IMG/VR virus record: IMGVR_UViG_3300042475_005677
Location: 1-20,695 of that record
Origin: a virus
Reading direction: 5' to 3' (one strand)
Length of the DNA: 20,695 bases
Shown: positions 1-9,234 of the stretch, in pieces
How positions within the stretch are numbered: the first letter of the stretch is position 1
Layout of the letters: every line of letters starts with the position of its first letter
Position numbers and translations under genes: made by a program
The notes under the pieces: generated by a model
Told to the model about the DNA's origin: nothing
The model's database searches: none
What the model saw: only the letters and a program-made list of their open reading frames with translations

Positions 1-1055
1 TAACAAGTTAGAGAGGGATAAAATACCGGATAGGTATCGGAATTTCTTTTAAGGGTATATATAAAATCATAATTTCGAGGGTCATTAGTATCACTGAAAT
101 ATATATTATTATAAACAAAGTAACCACTGTCAGGTGTAGTATATCTTGTTGCTGTTTTAATAGAGGATCCATCACCTGGGTCCCAATCAATACGATCTAT
201 TGGAAAGCTACCGGTTTTTATCTGAGCAGGGGATAGTTTATATGTGAAAGGTGAATAACCTGTTAAAGGATAACTTTCACAAGTAATTATAGCAGTTGGC
301 TTAACTTCTAAAACTTCAACTATAAAAGGTTTTAAAGCTACTTGCTCAGTTACATCTACTGTTACTTTTGGAATATCGCGCGGATTACATGCAATGTTAT
401 TAGCTTCATATTTCCATCGTTTATAGTAATCCCCGTATTCGTAGGTCTCATACCAAAAAACAGGGTTTCTACCTACACAATTTAAATCTTTCCAAGTCCA
501 GTTTTTACAATATCTTTGAAAACATTTTCCTTCATCGTCCCATTTTTTTGGTTTTCGCTTTTTAAGATCAGCTACTTGGGGTAAAGTACAGTTAGTTTCA
601 TCCCATGTAGTAGCTTGTAAATCCCCGCAATCGAGATTATCCCAATACCAGCCAATTTTATGTCTACCACCACAGGGTATATCACTTGATGGTAATTCAG
701 GCTGATCTTCTTTTGATTGAATATTGGTTAGAGAGACACTGTACTTTCCGGGAAGTATATATGTATGTTCAACAGTTGAGTCTACACAATTTAAAGTTAT
801 TGTGTTATCAACAGAATTATAATAATCCCCAAAATTCCAAATATAGTTTGCTGAAACATCCGGAAAACCGGCATAGATTAAATCTTTAATATCAGATTTA
901 AATACGACTTTAAGCCCCGGGGCATACCCGGATATGTATGTTGTAGTACTATCTGCAACAATATATGTGGGTGTTGTTTCTAACGGGTTACCAATATCCC
1001 AAAAATAATCTTTGGGAACAGTACTGCCTGACACTATATAAAAATCTGTTGTCAT
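1..1055 (-). CDS. Tail/baseplate structural protein with PKD-like domains and a Trp/Cys-rich insert (C-terminus beyond left edge)
   Basis: The frame from ATG at 1055 is open for 351 codons to the window edge, so the protein's C-terminus is missing. The start is well supported: ATG overlaps the TGA of the upstream 1658-aa gene as ATGA, a typical translational-coupling junction. Residues about 69-112 look like a PKD/Ig-like beta-sandwich (IWNFGDYY, then HTYILPGKYSVSLTN). A second PKD-like signature, IDWDPGDGS, starts near residue 289. Between them, residues 128-223 hold seven Cys and many Trp, with four W-x(4,5)-C units. There is no signal peptide or membrane segment. PKD domains are common in phage tail and surface-binding proteins, so a role in the distal tail or baseplate periphery and host contact is inferred from domains and operon position. 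I cannot assign a T4 homologue. Isoleucine is ATA in 11 of 22 codons, unlike the plus-strand genes. Confidence 0.8.
   Translation of the reverse strand, partial: MTTDFYIVSGSTVPKDYFWDIGNPLETTPTYIVADSTTTYISGYAPGLKVVFKSDIKDLIYAGFPDVSANYIWNFGDYYNSVDNTITLNCVDSTVEHTYILPGKYSVSLTNIQSKEDQPELPSSDIPCGGRHKIGWYWDNLDCGDLQATTWDETNCTLPQVADLKKRKPKKWDDEGKCFQRYCKNWTWKDLNCVGRNPVFWYETYEYGDYYKRWKYEANNIACNPRDIPKVTVDVTEQVALKPFIVEVLEVKPTAIITCESYPLTGYSPFTYKLSPAQIKTGSFPIDRIDWDPGDGSSIKTATRYTTPDSGYFVYNNIYFSDTNDPRNYDFIYTLKRNSDTYPVFYPSLTC
477..650 (-). repeat. Four W-x(4,5)-C repeat units within the left-edge structural gene
   Basis: Counting from the ATG at 1055, the units are WDNLDC (138-143), WDETNC (151-156), WDDEGKC (172-178) and WKDLNC (188-193). 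The first and last share a longer form, W-x-W-[DK]-[ND]-L-[DN]-C. Spacings are 13, 21 and 16 residues. The repeat is visible at protein level, and the DNA has diverged. It may be a disulphide- or metal-stabilised mini-domain repeat. I do not recognise it as a named family. Confidence 0.6.
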
Positions 1056-4000
1056 GTAATAGTAATATTTAGAGATGCATATACCGGGCCTGCATCATTA
1101 GTTACTTTAAACGGTAAATTATAAGTTTGCACTGTCTCCGGAGCTAAAATAACTGTAAATTTACCATCTTTAGAAAGCTCAGCCCAATTTGGAAAATTAA
1201 TTGGTTCAAAAATTGAATTTGAGGAAGAAGTTATTAGTTGCTCAAAATATGTTGAACTAACCGGAAGAGTTATATTTAAATTAGACAATAGTGTGGGGGG
1301 TAATGATGGTTGTGTTTGAGGTGTATATATTTTTATTTTATCTACTTCAAACTGTAAAAAGTTATTAATATATAGGGACACTATAGTATTTTTGTTTTCA
1401 ATATTTTTACCAACAAATGAATATAAGAATTGCTTTTTAGAAGAATTATATGATAGAACAGGTTTTGTAACTTCGGTAATATTTAAACTACTAAATGTAG
1501 GGGTAATAGAGGCGATGTTTAGTTCTTGTTTTAGAATATTAGTATTTAAATTTAAGGAATAAAGAGATACTGTAACATTATAATTTTGTAATTCTATTGA
1601 ACTAATAATAACTTTTCTATCTTTAGCAAAAAACCAAGTATCTCCAATTTTTGCTAAAGGTTGATTGGTAGGTAATGTATTTGTAATTTCTCTATTAAGA
1701 TTTGTTTGTACAGGTAAAGTTAATGATATGCTACGAGACAAGTCCGCAATACTGAATAGACGGGCTTGAGAATAGTCATAATTAATTTTTTCAAATATTA
1801 AAGCACCACTTGTCTCTATATACAAAGTATCATAAAAAACATCTATATTAAAAATTCCTGTACCGGTTAATTCGGAATATATACTTAAATTTTTATATGT
1901 GTCAAAAACATCTACTAAAGCAAGGCGACTTGGCTCTGTTTGTTGAGAGTTTTTACGAATCCAAATTTGTCCGGGTCTTGTTTGTCTTACTTTTGGGGTT
2001 GTATTTTTAATATCCTTGTATAATCCGTACTGGTTTCCATATATATCACTACACCATTTATCTAGTTGTAAAGTAGTATTTTTAAGTACTTGATCCTCTA
2101 CCCAACGATTGACGTTTATTTGACCAGTGAAATTAATAGGTTGATTGGACGAATCAGCCCATTCTGTATTTTGAGCGCCTCCCCAAGGGTGTTGTCTACT
2201 AACTGGGGTGGTAAGCCCTATTCTTACAGTCGGGTTACTTTCATAGGTTGATTGATAAGGTATAAATTTTTGATATTTTTTAAATATACTCTTTTTAATA
2301 GTGCCGGCTAAAGATCCGGTTGTATATGGTTCTTTCAACCAAATATTATTATCTTTTACAAGGGAATAAGGGGTAGGTTGTTGTTCTCGGGTTAAACCTC
2401 TGTTGTTAATTTTTTGAGCTGGTGATCCGTATTGATTAGCTAAATTAATTGAACTTAAAGCTAAATCAAAAGTGTAGTCCTTATCAATATATGTTAATAA
2501 CCCTAAATTCTGAGGTTTAAAATAATGACTTAGTTGTTTTGTACTATGTAAAGAATCTAAAGTTGGAAAAGTTGCTACAGTTGGGAAAAATTGATTGGTT
2601 AAATTAGCCCATGGATAATTACCTGTAATAGATGTAGAAGAAATCAATGAAGAAAATATCGTTTCTGCTATTTGAGGTTCGGCAGTAATAGGCCAAGTAA
2701 AAGAGTTTATAGCATTGTAATGTATTTCAACAGGTTCGTTTTCTACAAAGTTTTCTAAAAGAATAGATGATGGTGTTGTTGTAGCTTTTGTAATTAAGGT
2801 GTTTTTAGGACTAAAAATTGTTGGAGTTGTAGTGCTTGAAAATTCAAGTTTACACCATTCATTAATATCTACTGTATTATTAAGAACTATATTTTGATTC
2901 CAAATGATTTGTGTTTGCGGGGTACGTCTATATTCAATATATTCTCCTCCTTTTAATATAATATTTGAAGGCTCGTAGAAGGGTATAGGGTTAAAGGTAT
3001 CAAAAAAGACTCGAGCTGGGGCCCAACTTTCTACAGATTTATAATTTGTACTTTCAGTTTTATTTACATAACTTTTTACCCATACTGGTTTTGCGCCAGA
3101 GTTATTATTTTTAATATTGGATTGCGTATTAGTTGAATAATCCCATCCTCTAAGATCAGTTGTAAGGGCAAATCCTGGTACAGGTGTATAAAACGTGGAA
3201 ACAGTAGGCACGATTGTTGTATTAGGTAATGCAGTTAATTGAGGTATTGCAGAAAAATAAAAACATCCTGTTTGACCATTAGCAGCACTAAGACCTGTTA
3301 ATTCAATTGTAAATGTTCCGGTTAGTATAGGTTTAAAAGTTACTGATTGTTGATCAGGAAAATTTTGACTTATACCTTTTGGTGTTGTTATTTTCCAATT
3401 TAAAACCCGCTGAAAAGAGTTAGGTGGTATTTTTGGTAGTTGATCATACGCGTTTAAACCACCGGTTTGAGTTATAATATTACCTTGAGAGTAAATTATA
3501 GGGTAACTAACAGTTACAAATGTACTTGGATGATTAACTGTAATATAATCAAAATTGCACCATATACTGCCACGATTTTCCGCTATTGTTTGTTCAGCAA
3601 TATAACTACCCGTTATATTATATGATGTTGTGTTAGCACGAGAATATATAATTAAATCATTAGGGTTCAAAACCATTTTTGATGGGGTGTTTGTTGGTTC
3701 CCATCTGTTTATGTTAAACACTGCATTCATCCATACCCCGGGGGTTGTATTCAGATTATTTTGTCTAACTGCAAAAGCAGGGAAGTTACTATCATTAGTA
3801 TTTTTAGTTTTTGTGTTTGCACGATAATAAGCATATCTTTTACCTCTTCTAAGATAAAAACGATTACCTGTATTTTGTGCGCCAGAATACCATGTACCGT
3901 AACCCCAACCAATACTCTTACCAGTCTTGTACCAACTTGCAGCAGGACTATTTGTAAGGTCATTGCCACTTTCATCTCTCCATGAACTAATATCCATGGA

Positions 4001-6028
4001 TGAGAGAGGTATGGTATTAAAATCTTCAACTATAAAATCACAGAGACCGTTATAGTCATAGTAGTTTTCTCCGGGGTGTCCTAATGGTGCAAAATTAACA
4101 AACCTACACGTACAAAGTTCATGGTCATTATAAGTTGTATTTGGTGTAGTTACATATTTGCAGTCTGCGGCATGAGTTGTTGGTAAATTAAAAATATCAT
4201 TAATATCGGTAGTATTATAATCCCATACAAAGTGGGTGAAGGTTCCTGGTGTTAATAAAATATTAAAATTGTTATTTTTAGAGCCGTGAGTGTTGTGTTG
4301 AGGGTATTGAAATGTAGAGGTTGCTGATAGCCATGCACATTCTACAGCTTGACTCGGGCCTTCATATACGTTTTTAATTTTATAAATTACATCAGAAGAA
4401 GAAAGATGATTAGATGCAACAGCAAATGGTATTGTTAGATCAGATACAGATTCAGGTAGACATATGTTATTAGGGGTATATGGTAAATTGTCTAATTGAG
4501 TTGGATCAATTAATTTAAAAAATGGCCATAGAATTGTATTATTTGAATTAGTGCCAATTGAAATATTGGCTTGTGTGAATTTATAAAGCCATGTTTCTTC
4601 GACAGTATCGCTATAACTTAGATCACTATACTGAGGCGGCGTTGCCCAGATACGAATTTTGTCAGCGTTATTATAGTTACTATTTGAATAGGCACCATTA
4701 AAAATTAAAGAAGTTTCATTAATGGGTAAAGGAGCAATACCTGATAGGGAAAAAGAAGAGTTCCAGTAAATTTGCTCAATACCTTTTTTTGTTGTATCGT
4801 CGAGATAAAAATAGCGCGGATCTGTTTCTAGGCCATAACCTGTCCATTTAATATCTTCAGCGGATACTCCATATCCAGGGTAAGGAAAGCGAAATATAGT
4901 AGTGGTGTTACCTTCAAGAGTGGCTTTCATTGTTTTTTCACCTGTATCTAAAATCTTTTTTCGGAACCAAGCGCCTTCAATACCTTTTTTTGTTTTTATA
5001 AAAATTGTATCGGCGTTTTCAATACTAGATCCAGCTGTACCTAAAGCCTGTAAACCTGTTGCACTTAAAGGGGTGGGCACATAACGAGGCAGATTAGCAA
5101 CGTTAATTTTATACGGGCTACCTGGATAATAAAAAAAGTTATTACCGGGTATTATATTAATATTATAAAAATCTTTTTTGGCACTAGATTGTACAATAAG
5201 GGAAGAATAAAAATTTTGTCCTAAGTATTTTTGAGCTAAATCAAAATAAAGACTTGATGACTCAGGACTAGTAGTTCCTTGTAAAGAAGCGTCATTTAAA
5301 GATGATAATGTAAAGGTGCCTAAACGGTAAACCCAATCAATACTTGATAGATTTATACCTTTAGTTAAAAAGTATTTTTCAGTCTCATCTTCTATTGGAA
5401 AATATGCCGACGCCGGTAATGTATAAGAACGATCAAAATAAGAAGCAGTATCGTATAGTTCCTCCACCTCTATTGTAAAACTGTTTTGTATTGAGCTAAG
5501 TAAGGGTACTCGAGACCATAATGTACTTGGTAGGGTTATAACTCCATCTCCTTTTTTTGTATAATTTTGTAAAATAATATCTTGTATTTGTTTTACAACA
5601 CTTTTATTAGATCCAGCTAAGTTATATTTAATTTTAGATCTTTTTATTTGCTCTCTTAACTGTAAATAATACAGCGAGATATTTTTTAACTTTCGAGCAA
5701 AATAAGGTATTGCTAGTAAAACTTCTTTTTCATTATCAATATCAATACCTGAATACCAATTTTCTTTTTCTTCGTCAGTAAAAAAAACTTGTATTTGTTT
5801 TAGTAAATTTAAGAAATTAAGCTTTGTTTGTAATGTAAGATCGTTTTTAGTATTTTCTTTATTTTTATACCAACTGACTAGGTAATCGTTATATTGAGCA
5901 TAGGCTTGTTCAGGTATAATAATTTCAAAGCGGTTTTTCCAAACTCGAAACGAAAGAGGTTTATCCTTATCTGATATATTAGATATAGGAAGTAAATTAT
6001 AGTTGGATTCCGGTACAATATTATTCAC
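1052..6028 (-). CDS. Giant virion structural (baseplate/tail) protein, 1658 aa
   Basis: This is the largest gene in the window, third gene downstream of the gp25-like gene. The start is GTG at 6028, 9 nt after the stop of the upstream gene. No Met occurs in the first part of the protein, so GTG is the best start. The N-terminal third begins with a helical, charged region (about 27-160; for example IPYFARKLKNISLYY and SKIKYNLAGSN). I recall similar segments in large structural proteins of marine T4-like phages, but cannot name the family securely. The rest is Asn/Thr/Ser/Tyr-rich beta-type sequence, as in fibres and adhesins. Residues 619-663 hold a Cys/His cluster (C623, H636, C639, C641, H651, C663). 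PKD/Ig-like patches occur at about 930-990 and at the C-terminus (VTNDAGPVYASLNITIT). It has no transmembrane segment or signal peptide. Operon position after gp25-gp6 and an intermediate gene suggests a baseplate wedge or peripheral tail component. The precise role is unknown. Confidence 0.8.
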   Translation of the reverse strand: MNNIVPESNYNLLPISNISDKDKPLSFRVWKNRFEIIIPEQAYAQYNDYLVSWYKNKENTKNDLTLQTKLNFLNLLKQIQVFFTDEEKENWYSGIDIDNEKEVLLAIPYFARKLKNISLYYLQLREQIKRSKIKYNLAGSNKSVVKQIQDIILQNYTKKGDGVITLPSTLWSRVPLLSSIQNSFTIEVEELYDTASYFDRSYTLPASAYFPIEDETEKYFLTKGINLSSIDWVYRLGTFTLSSLNDASLQGTTSPESSSLYFDLAQKYLGQNFYSSLIVQSSAKKDFYNINIIPGNNFFYYPGSPYKINVANLPRYVPTPLSATGLQALGTAGSSIENADTIFIKTKKGIEGAWFRKKILDTGEKTMKATLEGNTTTIFRFPYPGYGVSAEDIKWTGYGLETDPRYFYLDDTTKKGIEQIYWNSSFSLSGIAPLPINETSLIFNGAYSNSNYNNADKIRIWATPPQYSDLSYSDTVEETWLYKFTQANISIGTNSNNTILWPFFKLIDPTQLDNLPYTPNNICLPESVSDLTIPFAVASNHLSSSDVIYKIKNVYEGPSQAVECAWLSATSTFQYPQHNTHGSKNNNFNILLTPGTFTHFVWDYNTTDINDIFNLPTTHAADCKYVTTPNTTYNDHELCTCRFVNFAPLGHPGENYYDYNGLCDFIVEDFNTIPLSSMDISSWRDESGNDLTNSPAASWYKTGKSIGWGYGTWYSGAQNTGNRFYLRRGKRYAYYRANTKTKNTNDSNFPAFAVRQNNLNTTPGVWMNAVFNINRWEPTNTPSKMVLNPNDLIIYSRANTTSYNITGSYIAEQTIAENRGSIWCNFDYITVNHPSTFVTVSYPIIYSQGNIITQTGGLNAYDQLPKIPPNSFQRVLNWKITTPKGISQNFPDQQSVTFKPILTGTFTIELTGLSAANGQTGCFYFSAIPQLTALPNTTIVPTVSTFYTPVPGFALTTDLRGWDYSTNTQSNIKNNNSGAKPVWVKSYVNKTESTNYKSVESWAPARVFFDTFNPIPFYEPSNIILKGGEYIEYRRTPQTQIIWNQNIVLNNTVDINEWCKLEFSSTTTPTIFSPKNTLITKATTTPSSILLENFVENEPVEIHYNAINSFTWPITAEPQIAETIFSSLISSTSITGNYPWANLTNQFFPTVATFPTLDSLHSTKQLSHYFKPQNLGLLTYIDKDYTFDLALSSINLANQYGSPAQKINNRGLTREQQPTPYSLVKDNNIWLKEPYTTGSLAGTIKKSIFKKYQKFIPYQSTYESNPTVRIGLTTPVSRQHPWGGAQNTEWADSSNQPINFTGQINVNRWVEDQVLKNTTLQLDKWCSDIYGNQYGLYKDIKNTTPKVRQTRPGQIWIRKNSQQTEPSRLALVDVFDTYKNLSIYSELTGTGIFNIDVFYDTLYIETSGALIFEKINYDYSQARLFSIADLSRSISLTLPVQTNLNREITNTLPTNQPLAKIGDTWFFAKDRKVIISSIELQNYNVTVSLYSLNLNTNILKQELNIASITPTFSSLNITEVTKPVLSYNSSKKQFLYSFVGKNIENKNTIVSLYINNFLQFEVDKIKIYTPQTQPSLPPTLLSNLNITLPVSSTYFEQLITSSSNSIFEPINFPNWAELSKDGKFTVILAPETVQTYNLPFKVTNDAGPVYASLNITIT

Positions 6029-6037
6029 TGTAATTAT

Positions 6038-9000
6038 TTAACTAAAAATTCTTTTGGTCAATATATAGTTAAAAGAATTTTCTATTGCTCCATTATCTCC
6101 GTACCAATCACTAAATGTTGATAAATTGCGAGATAATGTTGTATGTGGATCATTCCAATCGATTTGATTTTCTATATATGCTCCAGTGTATTTAGGAATA
6201 AAGTTATAAAATTCATAAATGACTGTTACTGGTTGTTCTAAACCATAACCTAGAAATTCTGATAATGGATAAACAAAGGTAGACGATAAAGTAGGTACCT
6301 GTATAACCGTGTATTTACCATCAAATTTATTACGTAATGCTAATTTAGTTCCTGCTGTTAATAAAGAGGTTTGAACATTAAGACGATTTTCAATATCTAA
6401 GCTTTGTTCTAGTAATGGTATTTCATCAGGTAATCCCCAAAGTTTTGCTTTAGGTATAGAAGCAATATCTAAAAAGTCTCGAACTTCAGGTGGTAGTTCG
6501 GCACCATAATTAACAAAAGGGGTTTGTGTGAGTTGAGCATAAGCTTGTAACTGTTGGGTACCGCATGTATCGATATCAGCATGATAATCCGCAAAATTCG
6601 CAATTTTTTCATAAATGGTTTTTCCGATATCTTGATAATTACTTGCTTGATTATTACCTGCAGCAGCTCCTAAAAAGTCTTTAAAAAGTATATTATTGTT
6701 ATTTAAATTTTCAGGTAATGCCAATGATTGCAAATAATTAGCCATATCAAAAGAGTTATTGACTCTGTGTACTTGATAGTTATTAATAAAAGGTTCAATA
6801 TCAAAAGTATTAGATACACCTGAGATCGGAAATGCTCTGGAACTTTCAGATATTGCATATTTTTGATACCAACAATTACCTGTCCAGTCTCCGTTTGCAT
6901 ATAGACTTTGTTGCCGACTACTAGTTGAAACAACGGTTGTATAATTGTTTATATCAATATAAAAACCTATCGGGGTATTAGGTATAACTTTAATTTTTTT
7001 TATGAAATGTTCATTAAAAGAGGGAGTAGCTGAAAGTACCCAAACGTTACTATTAAAAGAATCAACCACCCAAACCCGATTATAGACATCTATAGCTAAC
7101 CCGGTTATTGTAGGATCTTTTTGTTTCTCTTCTTTCGTTATTATTGTTTCGGATCCAAAAGGATTGGACAGAGTATCATCGGTTGATAGTTCCCATGTCC
7201 GTCTTGCACTAGTTTGAACATTATAAAAACCGAAACGGCGATCCCCAAACGTAAACCACAGATTGCTTTGACGATCTAGAGAAACATTATTAGGTCTAAA
7301 AGTATCAATCGTGCTTAATCGCGTAAAGTTCGTTCCATCATATAAATCAATACTACCTAATTCATCTTCAACGTTAAAAGATTTAGCTACCCAAATATTG
7401 TTTTGAGGAGTAATTGCTAAACTACACGGCATAGAATATTTTTCAAGCTCGATCTGACCAAGGATTTGACCATCAGAACTATACTTTACTAAATAACACC
7501 CAGCAGGGGAAGCATACGTAGCCCAACAATTATTATCAGAATCAGTTTCTACATACGGGGGCTTATATATAAAGTCTCCATCAAGTACTTCTTCATGGTT
7601 ATAACCAGACGGAGCAACACTAAAAAGTAAATTAAAATCTCTATCAAGTTTTAATACAGATACAGAATTAAAAAGAGATACCCAAATATTACAATCTCTA
7701 TCTAAGCTTACATTACTTGGAGTATGTGCATTACGAATAGGGTCTAGTCCTGAAATGCTTGACAGAGGCAGTGTACTTAATAATATACCTTCTGTTGAAT
7801 AGCGATATAAGCAATCGAGTTCAGCATCAGCACAAATAACATCATAATTTCTAGGATCAACAGCTATACTAAAAATACCTGAAAACCCAGACATAGTGTA
7901 ATTGTATGTTGAGGTAGTTGAAAGTGAAGGTACTTCTATATCTTTAATAAACCCTTCAACTAAAATATTTTTATCTATAAAATAGTCAATAGTGGTGTTA
8001 TTAACAGAGTGTGGTATTAAAGTAATTTTGTTGAGTGTTTTATGTCCTGGGTTTGAAACCCAAGCTATACACCCTGGAGCATAACCATAGGGATATTCAA
8101 ATTGATCTATATAAGATACTCTTGTATTAAACGCTGTTGTCTGAGCTATAATTGCAGTATTTGTTGCTGTAGTATTACAAGTTAAAGTTGTAAATAAATA
8201 ACCACCTGTCTGAAAGCCGTCTTTATCTGTTGTTTGAAAGTAGAGAGGGGCTTCATCGATAGTATAGTCCCCGGGGTTTAATCCGCACAAACTTATATTA
8301 ATAGTGCCTAATTGACCTGTTGCGTTGTCATCAGGGTATGAAAATAAAATTTCACTAATAGTATCATCTCCGCCTGTAATTCGAAAAGCTCTATTTCCAT
8401 GACATGAAACAATAAAAGGTATTTTTATACCTTTCCATTTTTGTTTTGGAATACCGTCAAGATAGTTACTAGTTATTTTTAATAAATGTGGTGAAAGATC
8501 ATTTACATGCCATAATATACCTGTTCGCACAGTTTCATTATTACTAAAACTAGGGTAATCAAAATTTTTAGAATCATTATAATTTACAAACCCTGAAGTT
8601 TGTAAAGTTGCAGTTATTAAAATTGGTGTATTTTGGCTTAAATCGCCGTTGCTTATACTATCAGCAAAATAAAATTCTGTTTCACCAGAAATAGCAACTA
8701 CCCGGCCATCAGCATTATAAATCGGGGATGATAGGACAGGTAAGGTAGTTACAATATTATTATTTTTATCGAGAAATTTCCAAGTCGGGTTTAAAAAGTT
8801 CCACCGGGAAGAAACAAATTGACTTGGTATAGATTTAGAATTTGCTACATGTAAGTCAACATATAAGGGTTTATTAATTTGGGAACAAAGAACACTAATT
8901 TTAAAAGGTGTAGCCGTTGATATACCAGGGTCAGCAAACGTATCAGGTATTTGATTTACTAACAAAAAGTCTCGATACAAATATTCTGTAGAGATAGTTG

Positions 9001-9229
9001 TACTAAAAGTGCTTGTTTCGCCGTTTAAACCAATAGCTGTTAAAGTTATTGTTTTAGTGCCGTTTGTATTATAAATGAATGTTGGATTTTTTGTGTTGTA
9101 AATTAAATTACCTTCACCAAAATCCCATACATAAGTGTACAAATTACCTGTTGATATATTTGTGGCAGAAAATTCAGTTCCATAAACATCACCTGATAAT
9201 GGAGATATGGTAAAGTTTGCTGTAACCAT
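6038..9229 (-). CDS. Baseplate-associated structural protein with N-terminal PKD domain and NHL/Vgb-type beta-propeller, 1063 aa
   Basis: The ATG at 9229 follows the gp6-like stop by 5 nt. Residues 1-82 form a classic PKD domain (YVWDFGEGN, then TKTITLTAIG). Residues about 450-735 contain repeated propeller-blade signatures: NVSLDRDCNIWVSL, VETDSDNNCWATY, LAITPQNNIWVAKS, NVSLDRQSNLWFTF and LAIDVYNRVWVVDS. Each is a strand, then D-x-x-[GN]-N-x-W, then a strand, as in NHL or virginiamycin-B-lyase-like propellers. The C-terminal ~270 residues are non-repetitive (LRNKFDGKYTVIQVP and neighbours) and may be the particle-anchoring part. In T4 the gene after 25-6 is 7 (1032 aa), so the length and position match gp7. 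I see no sequence proof of homology. Propeller plus PKD suggests a surface or carbohydrate-binding role at the baseplate rim (inference). No lyase active site could be recognised. Confidence 0.8.
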   Translation of the reverse strand: MVTANFTISPLSGDVYGTEFSATNISTGNLYTYVWDFGEGNLIYNTKNPTFIYNTNGTKTITLTAIGLNGETSTFSTTISTEYLYRDFLLVNQIPDTFADPGISTATPFKISVLCSQINKPLYVDLHVANSKSIPSQFVSSRWNFLNPTWKFLDKNNNIVTTLPVLSSPIYNADGRVVAISGETEFYFADSISNGDLSQNTPILITATLQTSGFVNYNDSKNFDYPSFSNNETVRTGILWHVNDLSPHLLKITSNYLDGIPKQKWKGIKIPFIVSCHGNRAFRITGGDDTISEILFSYPDDNATGQLGTINISLCGLNPGDYTIDEAPLYFQTTDKDGFQTGGYLFTTLTCNTTATNTAIIAQTTAFNTRVSYIDQFEYPYGYAPGCIAWVSNPGHKTLNKITLIPHSVNNTTIDYFIDKNILVEGFIKDIEVPSLSTTSTYNYTMSGFSGIFSIAVDPRNYDVICADAELDCLYRYSTEGILLSTLPLSSISGLDPIRNAHTPSNVSLDRDCNIWVSLFNSVSVLKLDRDFNLLFSVAPSGYNHEEVLDGDFIYKPPYVETDSDNNCWATYASPAGCYLVKYSSDGQILGQIELEKYSMPCSLAITPQNNIWVAKSFNVEDELGSIDLYDGTNFTRLSTIDTFRPNNVSLDRQSNLWFTFGDRRFGFYNVQTSARRTWELSTDDTLSNPFGSETIITKEEKQKDPTITGLAIDVYNRVWVVDSFNSNVWVLSATPSFNEHFIKKIKVIPNTPIGFYIDINNYTTVVSTSSRQQSLYANGDWTGNCWYQKYAISESSRAFPISGVSNTFDIEPFINNYQVHRVNNSFDMANYLQSLALPENLNNNNILFKDFLGAAAGNNQASNYQDIGKTIYEKIANFADYHADIDTCGTQQLQAYAQLTQTPFVNYGAELPPEVRDFLDIASIPKAKLWGLPDEIPLLEQSLDIENRLNVQTSLLTAGTKLALRNKFDGKYTVIQVPTLSSTFVYPLSEFLGYGLEQPVTVIYEFYNFIPKYTGAYIENQIDWNDPHTTLSRNLSTFSDWYGDNGAIENSFNYILTKRIFS

Positions 9230-9234
9230 AATAT

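Noticed and set aside
8-190. 60-aa minus-strand frame at the left edge
   Set aside because: It lies in another frame of the real left-edge gene (1-1055), which is open throughout and has domain signatures.
3630-4029. Several overlapping short frames on both strands (65, 74 and 92 aa)
   Set aside because: They are antisense or out-of-frame shadows of the 1658-aa gene, with no start context or recognisable sequence.
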